The notes under the pieces are model-generated. The model was not told the origin of the DNA, did no database searches, and saw only the letters and a program-made list of their open reading frames with translations. This document shows, in pieces, positions 46,631-60,227 of a DNA stretch of 64,000 nucleotides; the stretch's first letter is position 1, and each line of letters begins with the position of its first letter. Source of the DNA: Rotaria sp. Silwood1 (Eukaryota; Rotifera; Eurotatoria; Philodinida; Philodinidae); assembly GCA_905250075.1 (NCBI GenBank), contig CAJNOP010000004.1, positions 993,127-1,057,126 on the forward strand, read 5' to 3'. Made by a program: the position numbers and the translations under genes.

Positions 46631-48085
46631 AGAATAAAACAAAAAGGCCAAGATCATAAATGGAACATTTAAGCATACATTTTTTTTCGCTTATTTTTTT
46701 GTTTGTTCAAATTTCTGTAGAGTTCTATTTAAAAAAAAAACCTAAGTCATTCAATGTGCTGTGCGCGTTAAACATGTTTTTGTTTGACTGCAATTGATCA
46801 TTTTCCAAAAAAAAACAAAACAAAAATATAACGCTACTGATTTGAAAAAAATCATATATAAGAAGATTTTATCGGGTGTGAATATCTGATTATGAAACAA
46901 GAATATTCAAAGCCGGAGATGAATATCTTATGACAGATTTTGAAGAATTTTCTGCTTCTTTTAGATTGTAATAAATGTAGATTGTCTCTTGTGGCATGAA
47001 AAAATAGGAAAACAAATACCCATAGGTATCTTAATGACGTGCAAGTGATCGTAAATATCGTATTGTTGTTATATAATGTTGTAGCGATTTTCTAAAAGTG
47101 TAAATCAAAAATATATTCATCTTTTTTCAAATATATGTTCTAATGCGAATATGTTTTCCATATATTTTATTCATGATACAATCTCATAGGTTTTTCTGTG
47201 GTTAGTATTTCTATTGCAAACAATTATTAATACCTTCCTGCTTGACATATTAATAATCGATTCGTTCAGGTTCATCAATAAACCGTTGTTTATCACAGTT
47301 TAGGTAGAATTATAAAAAAAAAAGCTTATGCAATAATTTTTCTGTTATTAAAAACTAACTGAAACTTAAAAAAAGCATTGATAACCTTTTCTTTCTTACG
47401 ATAGCTGTCCTACTCTTTGATTGTTCTTCTTATAATTCTCGTAAGAAGCTTACTATGAACCTTCTTCCTTTTTGTGTTAAACAAACCAAATTTCCGACTT
47501 TTGATATTATCATAATCCTTCTTATTTTTTAAAAAATAATTAAAAATTATTGTTGAGAAAAAATAAATCAATAAATGATTTGAATTTGCTTTTTTTTTTA
47601 TAGTTTCATAAAAGAACAATAGTATGTCAACTATTTAGTCATGAAGAAAACACGTTTTTTATTTAATACGAATTGTATAATATCAATATGAGAGAGAAAA
47701 GAAACACAATCTAATGGATTAAAGAAACAGATGTTTTAACGCAAAAGGAACATAGGGAAAGTTCGTTGTTTTTAATACAATAGAAATACATGATTGAAAA
47801 AGAAAGAAAATGTTAGTAAAATACTGCTAGTTATAAGAAAAAAAAAACCATAGTGTCTTGTTTAAATAAGTACGATTATGAGGAACCATTTGGTTCGACA
47901 TCCCTATAATAAATATGTAAGTAAACAAAAAGAAATATTTCTTAAGATTGTATATGCATGCAATCAATCATTGTCTTTTTTTTTAATGTAAAATAATGAT
48001 CTACAAGATTTACATGCAAGAACATGCAGCAAATAGTGGAAAAAAAAGTTATCATTGGTAAACGTATGGTAAAACTTCATTGTTC
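46631..48085. other. Gap between neuropeptide gene and CRMP
   Basis: Non-coding AT-rich sequence between two convergent genes. It must hold both 3' UTRs. No other feature was recognised. Confidence 0.45.
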
Positions 48086-51000
48086 TCACCATAATCCTAA
48101 ATTATAAAAGTAAAAATTCAAGAAAAAAAAATGAAAAATTTTCATTATTTTACCTTTTGATTGTCCACCTGGTGGTTGTTGAACACGTGTTGTTTTTCGA
48201 AGATTTCCATCATCCCATTGTTCACCTAGAAATATTTATCTATTAAAATTAATCATTATAACAAATAAAAATGATTACCTGATAGCATAAAACTTGAATC
48301 AAATAGATTTCTTGCTCCTTAAAGTATTGAGTTATATATATATATATATGTATGTATGAGAAGAAATTTTATTATTCATACTAACCAGCACGTGTTGCTG
48401 GTCGATTATGAAAACCAGCAGCTGGTAATTCATGATTATTATGTATTGTTTGATTTTTTGGACTTGTTTTCGAATCACCATTTGAAACTGATTTATTTAC
48501 ATCGATAACTTCACCTGTATATGGTTCACGTTCAATCTTTTGTTGTTTGATAAGCTAAATACAAATAATAGTTTTAAATCAAAAAATTAATTTCTTATTA
48601 TTCATTTAACTTGTTCACGAAGTTGTTCTCGTTTATTTAATTTTTGATAAATATAATCAGTAAAACATGTTGTTTCAATATATTTGCCTGAACCTTGTAT
48701 AACATGTAACTAAATTTATAATAAATAAAATAAAAAAAAAATGAGAAAATTCAAGAAAAATAATAATCAAATACAAACTTGTCCATTTTCATAAGCAATT
48801 TTACCAGCAACAATAGTTATTACAGGTAAACCATGACATTGAAAACCTTCGAATATATTAAAATCACATGCTTGATGATGTGTTGAAACAGATATTGTTT
48901 TTGTTGCTTGTGGATCCCATATTAAACAATCACCATCAGAACCAACTGCAATACGACCTTTTTTTGGATACATATTAAAAATACGTGCTGCATTAGAACT
49001 TGTTATAGCAACAAATTGATTTATGTCAAGTTTGCCTGTTTCAACACCTTTAGTCCAAATAACTGATAAACGATCTTCAATACCATTAGTACCATTTGGA
49101 ATCTTAGAAAAAAAAAGAACAGGTTTTCTTCCTTCTATTGATATATAAAATAAAAATCGTTTTACTTTTCGAAAATCATCTTTGCCTAAAGCTTTTTGAT
49201 TTACGTTAAACGTACAATGATCAGTAGCAGTTGTTGATAATGAACCACTAGAAGAATTATTATTTGATTTTTCTTATCGTTTGAAAGAGTAATAAAAATA
49301 CATACTTAGCCAAAAGATCCATAAGATAATGTCCTGTTGTTGAATCATTACGAAGAGGTGGAGACATAACATGAGCAGCTGCATGACGCCAACATTTATT
49401 AAAATATTGTGATCCATCAGTACCTAAACTTGCAACATTAGATTCACCAAATACCACTTGACCTGTTAAAATAGAAAAAAAAACATCATTAGTTTAGAAA
49501 AAATAAACTTATATATAATACTAAAATATATTCTACCTGCTAATCGTGCTTCTTGTACTTTATCAGCTGCTGTTTTACTCATTACATGTGTAACATAAAG
49601 AGGACATCTATAAAATAAAATTAAAAGTTTTAACTATCTTATTTTTAATGAAATTTTACCGAGATTGTTCAGCAATAGTAATAGCTCGATTTGTAGCTTC
49701 AGCTTCAAGCTAAAATAGTTAATCTATTAATCATATACAGATTAATAATTATTATTATGATCTCTTGCCTTTTCTGGACGACTAAGAAGATGACCTTCAG
49801 GTCCTGTTATGCCTAGTTTTAATATATCCTTTTCTAATTCTTTAATTACTGAACCATTTTCAGCATGTACCATTGCAATGGCACCAAGTTCACGACATTT
49901 TGAAAATATTTGAAATATTTCATCGTCATGTAACATAAAATTATCTGAATAAGCCATGAAAACTTTGAATGAATTAATACCTAAACCAAAAATTAATTTA
50001 CATACTAGTCTATACAGAATATTCTAAGAAGATGTATACACCAGTAATACATTAGGATTATAGTAATGAATAGCTGTCTATAAATCAAGTTCTAACCGAA
50101 CTCATCACGATTTTTCATTGTTTTCAGAGACGTAACTTAGCAGTAGGCCGCTATGGGTGAGTAGATTTGTTATTCGACACATATTCATTACGCTCATTCG
50201 ATAGCATGCTGACTAAATTGTAGCATACATCTACTTTTGTGGCTAGTACGTAGTTAGTTAGTATGTATAGAGAGCTCCAACAATGGAACACCAGAGTTCT
50301 GTATCAGGCTAACCTTCTGCTCTGGACTACAATCAGTTATAGTTATAGATAACATATCAGGCTAGTGAATCTGCTGCAAGATAGCTGAAAGATAGGGAAG
50401 CTTTTCCTTCTGGTATTGACAATAGGATAGCGGACGCACAATAGAGTCTCAGAAAAAAGGACCTTGTGTGGACAATTTTTAAAAGTAGGAAGCACCTCGT
50501 GTCCGATCCCTTCCCCCCTCCCCCTTTAAACGACGTCTTTGATTTTTTTTCTTATTTAATAAGAATAAAATTAGTAAAGTAAAGGCATAGCTCCAAACAA
50601 TATTTTATCGCCTCTACCATTTCACATAAATCATGTAAAATTTTACTCAAGGTTTCTTGCACTAGTGATTTTTTTTTTTGATTGTGTATACATTTTTTTA
50701 GAACACTTTGTAATTAGTTATATATCTCTTGTCAAACCTTTTTCTTTCGAAAGTATTTCCATATCTTTTGCAACTTGTTCATTCCAATGTGTAATACCAA
50801 TATGTAAACCATAATCACAACAAACTTTTGAATCAGCTCGTTCACGCCACTGTTTATAAGCTTCAAGATGTGTTTGTTCTTTTGTTGGAATAACAATATC
50901 AACTGTTAAAAAAACAAAGGATACAAGAAGATAAAAAACAATATTGTCTTTTATATGTATTCATAATTCAGTTGATAGCGATCAAACTAAATTTTATATA

Positions 51001-53478
51001 TCAAAAATAGTGATCATAATATTTATATTCGAATTCTCATCATATGAAAATTATTGATTAGTTTTCTAGGTCGATCTAAATGCCTTTTCTATTACATCAC
51101 AATAACCATCATGCTATGTAAAAAAAAAAAGAAAAGAAAAAAGAAGTGATGCAATCTGATTCTTTCACGTTTTCTTTTTTTTCTCTTTTTCTTCTTTCTC
51201 ATTTTAGCTTGCGAACAAATTAATAAACGACAGTAGTGATTGAATGAACGCAAAGAAACAAAAGTAAAATATGAAAGAATGATAGACAGTTAATCACTTT
51301 GTTTGGGTTGAGACCAACCAAGAAAATGACTGTATCATACGTAACAAATCTAATCAATATGCAAGAAATGAATGAAAAAACTAAAAATGGCATATACATG
51401 TATGTATATTATGAGTAAAAAAAACGATTGTAGAGATACGTTCAAGGGTAGCGTGCTTCGATTTTTTATTCTCTCGGTTTCTTTTTTTTTTTTTTACCGT
51501 TTGTACGGTCACTCACTATAGTGCGCATATATAAATGCATGGTAAAAGATGCATATCTTTTATCAGCTGTCGCCTTATTTCATGACATCATCATCAAAAT
51601 GATCGACGACGATGTAGTTTCAATCATATGCAACATATATATATATTGTATGAAAACAGATTCATATTCTCTATTGTCATTATAACTTTTCTACCTTTCC
51701 CATTCGTCATCGTACATCGGACGTAGGAAGTTAGTTCAACAGGTCAGGTGAGCAATAGAGAACATAGAAAAAAAGAAGAAGACGAAGAGGAAAAAAATAC
51801 ATTGAACACTTTGATTTGACTATCTCGCTGCCAGCCGTCAAAGAGAAAAAAATCAGATCTTTTTTTTCTTCTTCACACATGACACAATTGAACTAATCAA
51901 GAAAAAAAGAAACATATTACATTTAGTTTGATCTTTTATTTCCTAGATATGCTATGACTGATATCATCTTTGTCATCGTCGGGGTTACTGCTGGTACAGG
52001 ATTATTACTTGGTTCAATACTAACAACTTATTGTTGTTGTAAACGATATTTTCGTAATCAATTAACGTCAAGTTCTCAACTATCTAAACAACAACAGCAA
52101 CAACAAGAACAAGAACATCAAGATTATCTTCATTCAGTAATTATCAATCAACATATAGCTAGACATCTTCGACCAAATTCAACAATATCATTTATTAGTG
52201 ATAATTATCATAATAATATGACACTAATAGCATCACCACAGCGTTTAGCTATGCTTGAACAACAACAACGGCAACAAGAACCAGCAACATTAGTCATTGA
52301 AAATCCATTGATTTCCCTATCAACTACTACGGGAGAACAAAAACCAACACTATTAGAATCTTTTGTCTATGAAAATCCAACACTTGAATTAGGTGAATTA
52401 CCTACAACTGGTGCAATATAATGCTAGATTAAAAGATTTGACTACTATGTTTTTTCTTTTCTTTCTCTTATACATACGAATAGTTGTTGTGCCACCAGCG
52501 ACTGCTGCTTTGGTACCCGTATAAAAATCATCAATTGTTCTTGTACCCATAAATTGCAATTCTAGATGAGTTTGTGTATCAATGCCACCTGAAAATACTT
52601 TATATATGTAAAAATAAAAACAATAAATAACTAAATACCTGGCATAACAAATTTGCCTGTAGCATCGATTGTTTTTGTTCCAGTAGGTACAGTTAGATTA
52701 AGACCGACTTGTCTATACAAAAAAAGAAAAAAGAAAAGTTAATAATTTTTTTAAAAGGACAATTTTAATTATAACTTACTTGATAATACCTTCTTCGATA
52801 AAAATATCAGCAAGCATTGTCCCATCATCATTAACTACTCGACCACCCTTGATTAATAGACGATGTTGTGAAGACTAAAAAGAAATAAAATATTAAATGA
52901 AATGATGATTTGATTGTACATTAAGATTATTTTAATTATATGTTTGATTTTTGTTTTCGCATTCAAATATGAGATTATTTGTAATCTTACAACAAAAAAA
53001 ACAAATTGAAATCAACTTTTCATAGAGAAATCGTTTTTTTTTCGCTTCTAAAGAAGTAGCGTTAATAGTTATTTCAGAGACAAGAATTTTGATTGTTGAA
53101 TAAGATAAACAGCTTGTGGCTATAGTCATCATTAAACTCTTATGATTGCTTTGTTTTTTTTTGTGGTAAAAAGAACACATGAGTACAGAAACACAACAAT
53201 AAAATCAATGTCACCAGCTGATTCCATACTTTAGGGTTAGCTGTATCTTGTGACATTGATGGAATAATAGTAAAAATACTATTTACACCTCCTGGCCTTA
53301 ATACTGATGATGTCGAAGGAATAAAAGAAGATTGTTGTGCATTTTTAATACAATAAAAATTCGAATCAGGATTTGAATTACATGGTAATTGTTCATGATC
53401 ATTTTTTGAAGGAATAAAATAAAAACAAGCATTCGATGAATTTGTTTGTTCTTCTACGTCTGAGAATGATGATGACAT
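48086..53478 (-). CDS. DPYSL: CRMP (collapsin response mediator / dihydropyrimidinase-like protein), 16 exons
   Basis: CRMPs are cytosolic tubulin-binding relatives of dihydropyrimidinase. Minus-strand exons: 53478-53230, 52874-52780, 52712-52639, 52588-52478, 50902-50738, 49980-49769, 49709-49660, 49607-49537, 49462-49306, 49247-49166, 49102-48779, 48709-48611, 48554-48386, 48314-48279, 48225-48154, 48096-48086; 658 aa. An 83-residue N-terminal extension precedes [15 protein letters not shown]. The C-terminal tail ([18 protein letters not shown]...PPGG) is the CRMP signature and is absent from dihydropyrimidinase. Yet most metal-site residues of the active enzyme remain: Lys237, His270, His326 and Asp404, while the HxH motif is Gln145-Thr-His147. 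It therefore looks intermediate. Human CRMPs have lost most of these residues. The intron between exons 4 and 5 (1.58 kb) contains another gene on the opposite strand. Confidence 0.93.
49710..49768 (-). other. GC-AG intron in CRMP
   Basis: Exon 6 ends GAAAAG and the intron begins GCAAGA on the minus strand, ending TTTTAG before CTTGAAGC. No GT in the neighbourhood keeps the frame and the conserved RPEK-LEAEA junction. GC-AG is the commonest non-canonical intron class. Confidence 0.8.
49981..50737 (-). other. CRMP intron 5 with unassigned insert
   Basis: A 757 bp intron, long compared with its neighbours. The stretch from about 50090 to 50520 is less AT-rich (for example CCCTTCCCCCCTCCCCC at about 50500) and looks like inserted foreign or transposon sequence, but no reading frame or terminal repeat was found. 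Confidence 0.35.
51954..52421 (+). CDS. Nested gene: single-pass membrane protein with Gln-rich tail, 155 aa
   Basis: This single-exon frame lies inside a CRMP intron, antisense to it, and ends 56 bases from a CRMP exon. Residues 4-27 form one hydrophobic helix ([20 protein letters not shown]) followed by [12 protein letters not shown], a Cys cluster and basic stop-transfer sequence that could be palmitoylated. With the basic side after the helix, an N-out/C-in orientation is expected. The cytoplasmic part is Gln-rich with two related ENPL/ENPT motifs ([16 protein letters not shown]) that could be short docking motifs. A splice acceptor (TTATTTCCTAG, ending 51946) precedes the ATG by 7 bases, consistent with a trans-spliced leader. 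No family recognised. Confidence 0.6.
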   Translation: MTDIIFVIVGVTAGTGLLLGSILTTYCCCKRYFRNQLTSSSQLSKQQQQQQEQEHQDYLHSVIINQHIARHLRPNSTISFISDNYHNNMTLIASPQRLAMLEQQQRQQEPATLVIENPLISLSTTTGEQKPTLLESFVYENPTLELGELPTTGAI

Positions 53479-55915
53479 GTTCTAGTTTATTTTTTTGCTT
53501 TCTGTCCTTGACTAACTTAAAGGATCTAGTTGGTTGATGCTACATTGCTGCTACCGTCGACATCTCAACGAAGAACATTTCTCTTCCTGTTTTCTCTGTT
53601 TTTCTTAGAATGTTCATCGATTTTGCTATGTTCTTGCCTCCTATTTTTGCTATTTTTCGTTCTGATAAAGTACATGATATCTTACAAGGAACAATGAGTA
53701 GGATGAGAAGAAAAATGATATTAGTTTGACTTGATATTCTTCAATTGGTTATTGGCAACAGATTGCTAATTTATTTTTTCAAATAAAGGATGATATATAA
53801 ACATGCTTCGAGTCGTATAAAAGTGCACTTCAAGTAAGTAACGAATTGTGCAAAAGTTCTGCATTAATTTTTCTTTTCGTATAGTATAAAAACAAATAGT
53901 CTTAAATATTCGATGTTTTTCTTGTTAGAATGAGCGAAGTTTCTATTATACAACTGTCGAAAAATATTTGATCCAAAATACTTACTGAAAAGTGAAAATT
54001 TTCACAAACGTGTTTTTTTTGTCGAAAAGTTCTCTGAACAGTTCTGGAGGTTAGAACAAAACATTTATTCACTACGAAATTCGGTTTTAGTTTAGTTCTT
54101 GATGGGATTCTGTAGTACTACAATAGGACATTGTAAAGAGGTAAAAACAAAATTTTCAAGGTATTGGTTAAATTCGTACTCGAGATTTTTCTAACGTTGT
54201 TCTCCAGCGAAAAATATTCATAACTAATGAGTAATTTCGAAAAATAAGATTTTTTTCTAATAATTGAAGTTAAAACAAAACTATATTTTATCTTCAATTA
54301 GATTTTAGTAAGTCCTCTACAAAAGCATATATATATATAAAAACAGAAGACAGTTTTCTTTTAGATTCTATGAGAAAAATCAAGTTTTGAATAAAACTGT
54401 TTCCTATGGAACCTACGGTTTTGGAACTCAAGTATTTTGATATTACTAGAAAGCCTACATAGCATTGGTTATATTCAAACATTCCGTATCTCTAACAATT
54501 TCGAACATCGAGTGCAAGACAAATCGATCAAATGAACATCCCATCACTAATCTTGTGCGAAATTGTAAAGCGCTTTGTCCTGTCTAACATGTTCTTAAAA
54601 CTTTTCAGCGTTTAGTAAATATTTCGCACTCAGTATTTTTCGACAGCTTTGTAGTAGAGACTTTGCTCTTTCAAGCAAGAAAACTACTGAATCTCTACGT
54701 TGATTTGTTATCATTCTATACTGAAAACAAAATCAATGTAGAAATTCTACACTATCTATTAGTTAATGATGACGTTTATTTTGAATTTGAAAATGCAAAC
54801 AAATCTTACATCTGTTTTAGGTGGTGAAGAATTGTGATTGTTGTTTGCTATTGGCATGTTGTAAATGTTGAATTTTACAAAATCAAAAAAAAAGAAAATC
54901 TAGAAAATTGAATGGAGAAGAACAATGGCTGATTTAAAAAAAAACACTTGTGTGACTATTTGTTACACACAAAGAAATGTTCACTGATTAGTCAACGATA
55001 CACATTATTATGTATGCATGCACATATGTATCACGTTCATGTTTTTGTGTGCACATGCTGATCAACGAACGGAAGTGTCATATTGAACTAAAGGATGAAT
55101 GAATGAATAAGCCTCTACGGACAGATCAGCATTCAATCGAAACTGTATTAAACTCCCTTCTATTCTTTTCTTTCTGAAGAAAGGAAAGAAAGAAGCAGAA
55201 CAAAAGGTAACTTGAATGAGTCATCATTAACAATGAATGTTGACAAGTTAGAGAGACACTTCTATGATTATTCTTTTCGTACAGACAGCGATTTATACCT
55301 AATCTTCTTGCCATTAAAATTTTTACATAATGAAAATAATCAATCAGCCAAAATCTAACAATCTATACAATTAATCTAACAATTACTAGCGTCATCTATC
55401 AATTAGCAGCTGATATTTTGCTTCTGGTTCATAGTTTATCTCTGTTTTTCGTTTCAAGATCATATGCTGAATGCGTGATTCACTTTTTTATTACATCGTA
55501 AAAACTAAAAATTCTATTACATTTACTGACAAATAGGTCCAAATAGGTTTGCTACTAATTGGATTAACGATTCAGCAGTTTGAGTTGTTCGTTTTTGTTT
55601 TGTTCTATCAGCTAAAAGATCTCATTAATTCTATCTTAGTTAGCGCTGGGAATACTACGGATATCGAGCGGAAATAAAAAGGTCAGAAGACATTCTTACT
55701 TCATGTCTCCGAGCACAAAAAAAATACAACAAGTTCAAGTAAATGATTTTATTACATAAATAAAATACTATTATTTTGAGAAACTTTTCTTTTCTTTTTG
55801 ATTTAATTTCGAAGAAAAAAAACTTTCACACTTTCTATAATTTAATATAAAATCTCTCAATGTTTTCATATTTTATATTTTATTTTAAATATTGATGTTT
55901 AACATCAGAGACTAA
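53479..55915. other. Intergenic region between divergent CRMP and PCYT1
   Basis: About 2.4 kb between genes transcribed in opposite directions; both promoters should lie here. Nothing else is recognisable. Short minus-strand frames (54294-54482, 55126-55314) lack protein-like features. Confidence 0.45.
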
Positions 55916-58458
55916 ATGGGTGAAAAGTCAACAATAATTACACCTGACGGCATTATATGTACTGATGAATGGCATGATGCATCAGCTGAAAATCCTACTA
56001 ATACAAATAATCCAGTATTGAAAGAAAATAATTATGAACAATTGTCCTCTGAAGACATATTAATAGAATCAAAAAACAAAGATATTAATGAAACAATTAC
56101 TAAAAGTTCAATGCAATTTAGTGGAATAACTGCTGTTAATGTTGATCTTAATTTAGGTCCAGCACCTTTATGTTATGAAGAAAAAGCTATAAAAGAACGT
56201 GAAAATTGTGATTATTCAATAAAAATTACATTAGATATGGCTAAAAATGATAAAGTACCAAGAAAAATTCGTATTTATGCTGATGGTAAAGAAAATTAAA
56301 ATTGATTTTTTTTCTTATTAAATTTATTTTATTTTTTGAAAATTTAGGTATTTATGATTTATTTCATGCTGGTCATGCTCGACAATTAATGCAAGCAAAA
56401 AATTTATTTAAAAATGCGTATTTACTTGTTGGTGTTTGTAATGATCAATTAACACATAGTAGAAAAGGTAAAACAGTAATGAATGAAGCTGAACGTTATG
56501 AAAGTGTTCGCCATTGTCGTTATGTTGATGAAGTTATAATAGATGCACCATGGTCACTTAATGATGAATTTTTAGCACAAAATAAAATTGATTTTGTTGC
56601 ACATGATGAAATTCCATACGGAGCAGAAGATAATGATGATATTTATCAACATGTTAAAGTAAGTTATAAAAAAGAAATCTTATCCGATATTATATATAGA
56701 TGAAATTTTGCATTTCATTTTTTGAGTCTTTTTCAAGAGCCTACAAAAAATGACAAACTTTGAATAAGAGTGAGGATTTTGTGTTCTGGTCAAATATAAG
56801 TTTCAAATTCTCGTAGAGCTCTGTTAGTATAGAAACTATGAGCTCAACTTTTAGAGATGTGAAAATTAAGTTTGAACGAAGAAAATTACCTTTTTTTTTT
56901 CATAGAATTCAAAGCGCTAAATTATTTTCTACAAAGTGATATAAGAATAAACAGTTTCAGAAATTGTTGAACTCACTTTATGAGTCTTTGTATCATAGAA
57001 ATCGACAACAATATCTAAATTAATATAATATCTCTTACCAAAATGCTCGATGTGAGCAAATGACTTAGAGCTAATTAATCATGAATATATCATTTTATTG
57101 AAAAAATTTTTGCTCTTTTATTCTCTGTATGGAAAATAATTTTTGAGCATACTCTAAAAGGTCAATTCTTGTCTTGTAAACCAGAAATCTTACAAAAATT
57201 TTGAACCCATATTTGTAAAGAACACAAAGTTCTAATTTTAACTCAATGTTTTCAAATTTCTGCAGGTTCCTGAAAAAAGAATGAATGAAAATTTTTTCTA
57301 ATTTAGTTCTATGTTGTCGGAAATGGATTATTCTATAAGAATCGTATCAAGAGCATGAGTTGTATTGTGTTGCACATAGAAATCTGACTTAAGAATCACT
57401 CTCAATTATTTTTTTTTCTTTATTTTGACTAAAGACTTGTCTAGAATTAGTCCTAATGGAATTAGAGAAGATAGAAACAGGAAAATTTTTCCATTGGGAT
57501 TACTACTTTATTGTTAATCTAGTATTCATCTACGAATGAATATTTTTTTTTTCGTCTTGTTGAAACATTCATGTTCTGAAGAATGTTTATTATCTCTATA
57601 TTTCAGTTCGATTGACATAGATCGAAAGTCTAATAAAATAATAATGAACCTTTCAAGATATTGAAAAAACTTATTCTTATCATTTTGAATAGTTTCTGGT
57701 TCCCTAGAGATTTATAAATAAATTTAGAACAATCATTACAACTCTTATAAACAGCTGGAAAGAATAACATATGTTATCATTTCCTATAATTGTCAATTAT
57801 AAACAATCATACCTTGACATTTGAAATTGTATCCAAACATTCAAGGTCGTAATGTATCCTATATGAAATGAGAGAAAAAAAAACTAGTATGCTTACTAAA
57901 AGTCTGTGTTAGGGGAAAAAATTTAAACGAAAAACAAAATTTATAATTTCAAAATGATATCAAAGAGTAATTATTGTTGATATATTTTCTTTTTCTTAGA
58001 TGCGTGGTATGTTTGCTGCTACTCAACGTACTGAAGGTGTTTCAACATCTGATATAATATGTCGTCTTGTTCGTGATTATGATATTTATGTACGACGAAA
58101 TTTAGCTCGTGGTTATTCAGCTCAAGATTTAAATGTTGGTTTTATTAAAAAAAATCAACTTGAATTTCAAACACGAATTGATACAGTTAAATCAAAGTTT
58201 CGTACATATGAAGAAGAATCAAAAACATTTATGGAACGTTGGGAAGATCGAAGTAAAGAATATATACATAATTTTCTTAGTTTATTTGAACGTACACGAG
58301 TTTTAAATTTACTTAATCGAACACGATCATTAGTTGTCAATTCTAATGTTAATAATAAATTAAATAATACAGAAAATTATGATATAATAACATTAGATGA
58401 TAATCATTATAATAAAATGAAATCTAAGCAACAAACAGTGATTTCTAGTGATAGATAG
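55916..58458 (+). CDS. PCYT1: Choline-phosphate cytidylyltransferase (CCT)
   Basis: CCT makes CDP-choline from CTP and phosphocholine, the rate-limiting step of phosphatidylcholine synthesis. Exons 55916-56285, 56348-56658 and 58000-58458 encode 379 aa (human PCYT1A 367). A divergent N-terminal segment of about 110 residues precedes the catalytic domain. Key motifs are the nucleotide-binding HxGH (His130-Ala-Gly-His133), the [19 protein letters not shown] block, [19 protein letters not shown] and [11 protein letters not shown] (from Arg237). A long helical Lys/Glu-rich M domain follows (about 280-320), the lipid-sensing helix that activates the enzyme on membranes. The short Asn-rich tail lacks the Ser-Pro-rich phosphorylation region of the mammalian enzyme. 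The 1.34 kb second intron contains nothing recognisable. Confidence 0.96.
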
Positions 58459-60227
58459 ATATTACAGTGATACTCACAATTAAATTATTTATTTATATAT
58501 GCTTTATTTTCAATTATGTACAACTTTATTTTGTTTTGTTTTTTTTTATCAGGAAATCTTGGTGGACTTGTTTTTTTTATATTTAACTCACATATCACAA
58601 TTCATTAATAATGATATGTTTTTTTTTTCGTTTAATTTTTCTTTCATTGTCATACAAAAGAATCAGGTTTTTTTTATATTTTAAATAAACTGGTTTTTTT
58701 CGTTCTGGTGTCTGTCATAATTTAACTAATCGAATGACATAAATATTGTTATTTAGAAAAAAAAGCCGACGAAGAACTACTCTCTTCTTTTTATATTATC
58801 GAATAATTATGGGAGCAAAAAAAAATGTCAGAACCATATTTATTTAATATGAAATGATTTAGCACTTGTTAGAGGAGAAATGAGAAAGAACCAAGAAAAC
58901 GTATATGATCAAACAAGCAGGATGACGGCATAGAATAAAATGGCGATTATGGCATAAACACCAAAAAAAAAGACTGTCGCTACGTTTATTATTTGATAGT
59001 GAAGAGCCCAGTGTGAAGGAAAGAAAAGAAAAATAACCATAATTACCCAATGCGACAAGCTTAACAAAAGTAAAATTCGCTAACACGGGTTGGTGGCCTG
59101 TTTTTCTTTATTTATTCTATTCACAATGATATGTATTTTTATTCTTCTCTTGTTTCGTTTACATGAGAAGAATACATAACAAACATTAGCTCAAAGATAT
59201 TTTTCTAGAGTACTTCATATAAATTCATATGACAGAAAACATAAAAAATAAATGAATACCATATAATGAAGAAGAAGTATATTAGCTTTGATCGAACATG
59301 TTTATTTAAGTGCTTGTCATCTTTCTTTTTCCTATTTTCTCTTTATTGTTCTATCCATAAGTTGTCTATTATATAAATAAATATGTATTTTAGCCGTATT
59401 AAAGTAAGAGATAATACGATTATTGTGTAAAATTGTATAGAATTTTTCTAATAAGAATTAAAGTTTTTTTTTAGAAAATACTTCTAGAAGGCAAATTATT
59501 TCTCTTACATAAATACTGCTCTATAGAAAAGAACAAAAGATTTTATTTAAAAAAATTTTAATTGCAATCATTTATTCATTTCAATAATTGAAACTTATTT
59601 GTTTTTATCATAAGATGTCAAGTACGAGTTTTTAGTTTTTTAAATTAAATATGTTTCTCACTACATTTCTCGTATTTAACTCTCATTACATTACAAGTAT
59701 TACAGACCTTCCTACCCTTTGACTCATTTTAATCAGTAGAAGAGGCCCTTTTGTTTTTTAATTTTCACAAGAAGTTTCAATATTATCCGTATGACTGAGA
59801 TTAACCTAGGTGCCTTTTCTTAATTTGATTTGTCGAGGTAAATGAATGTGTGTCAAAGGTTAAATAAAGAAATTCGTAGAGCTAAAAAATATCTTCTGTA
59901 ATATAATATGACAGGGCTCTTACTGTGTTTCTCAATTTTTTTTTCTTTTCTTATTCAGGCCTTATTTTGTTGTAGTATCTTAATAAGACACAGGATATGT
60001 GTAAGACTCTTTTATTACTTTCTTTTATAGCTGAGGCAGAGAAAAATCAACTGTAGGCAAGGCTGCACTTATATGAATAAGATTATCTTATCGTTATATT
60101 CTATACTGATTTATTTTATTTTATTTCTTAGAATAATAAAGTTTTCATTCGAATACGAGCATAGTAATCGAAATATTTCTTTTTGTACGTGAACAACAAT
60201 TAACATTCAATATCTTCATTTATAAAA
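58459..60227. other. Non-coding gap between PCYT1 and fucosyltransferase
   Basis: No gene or structured repeat recognised in about 1.8 kb. Long A and T runs are frequent. Confidence 0.45.
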
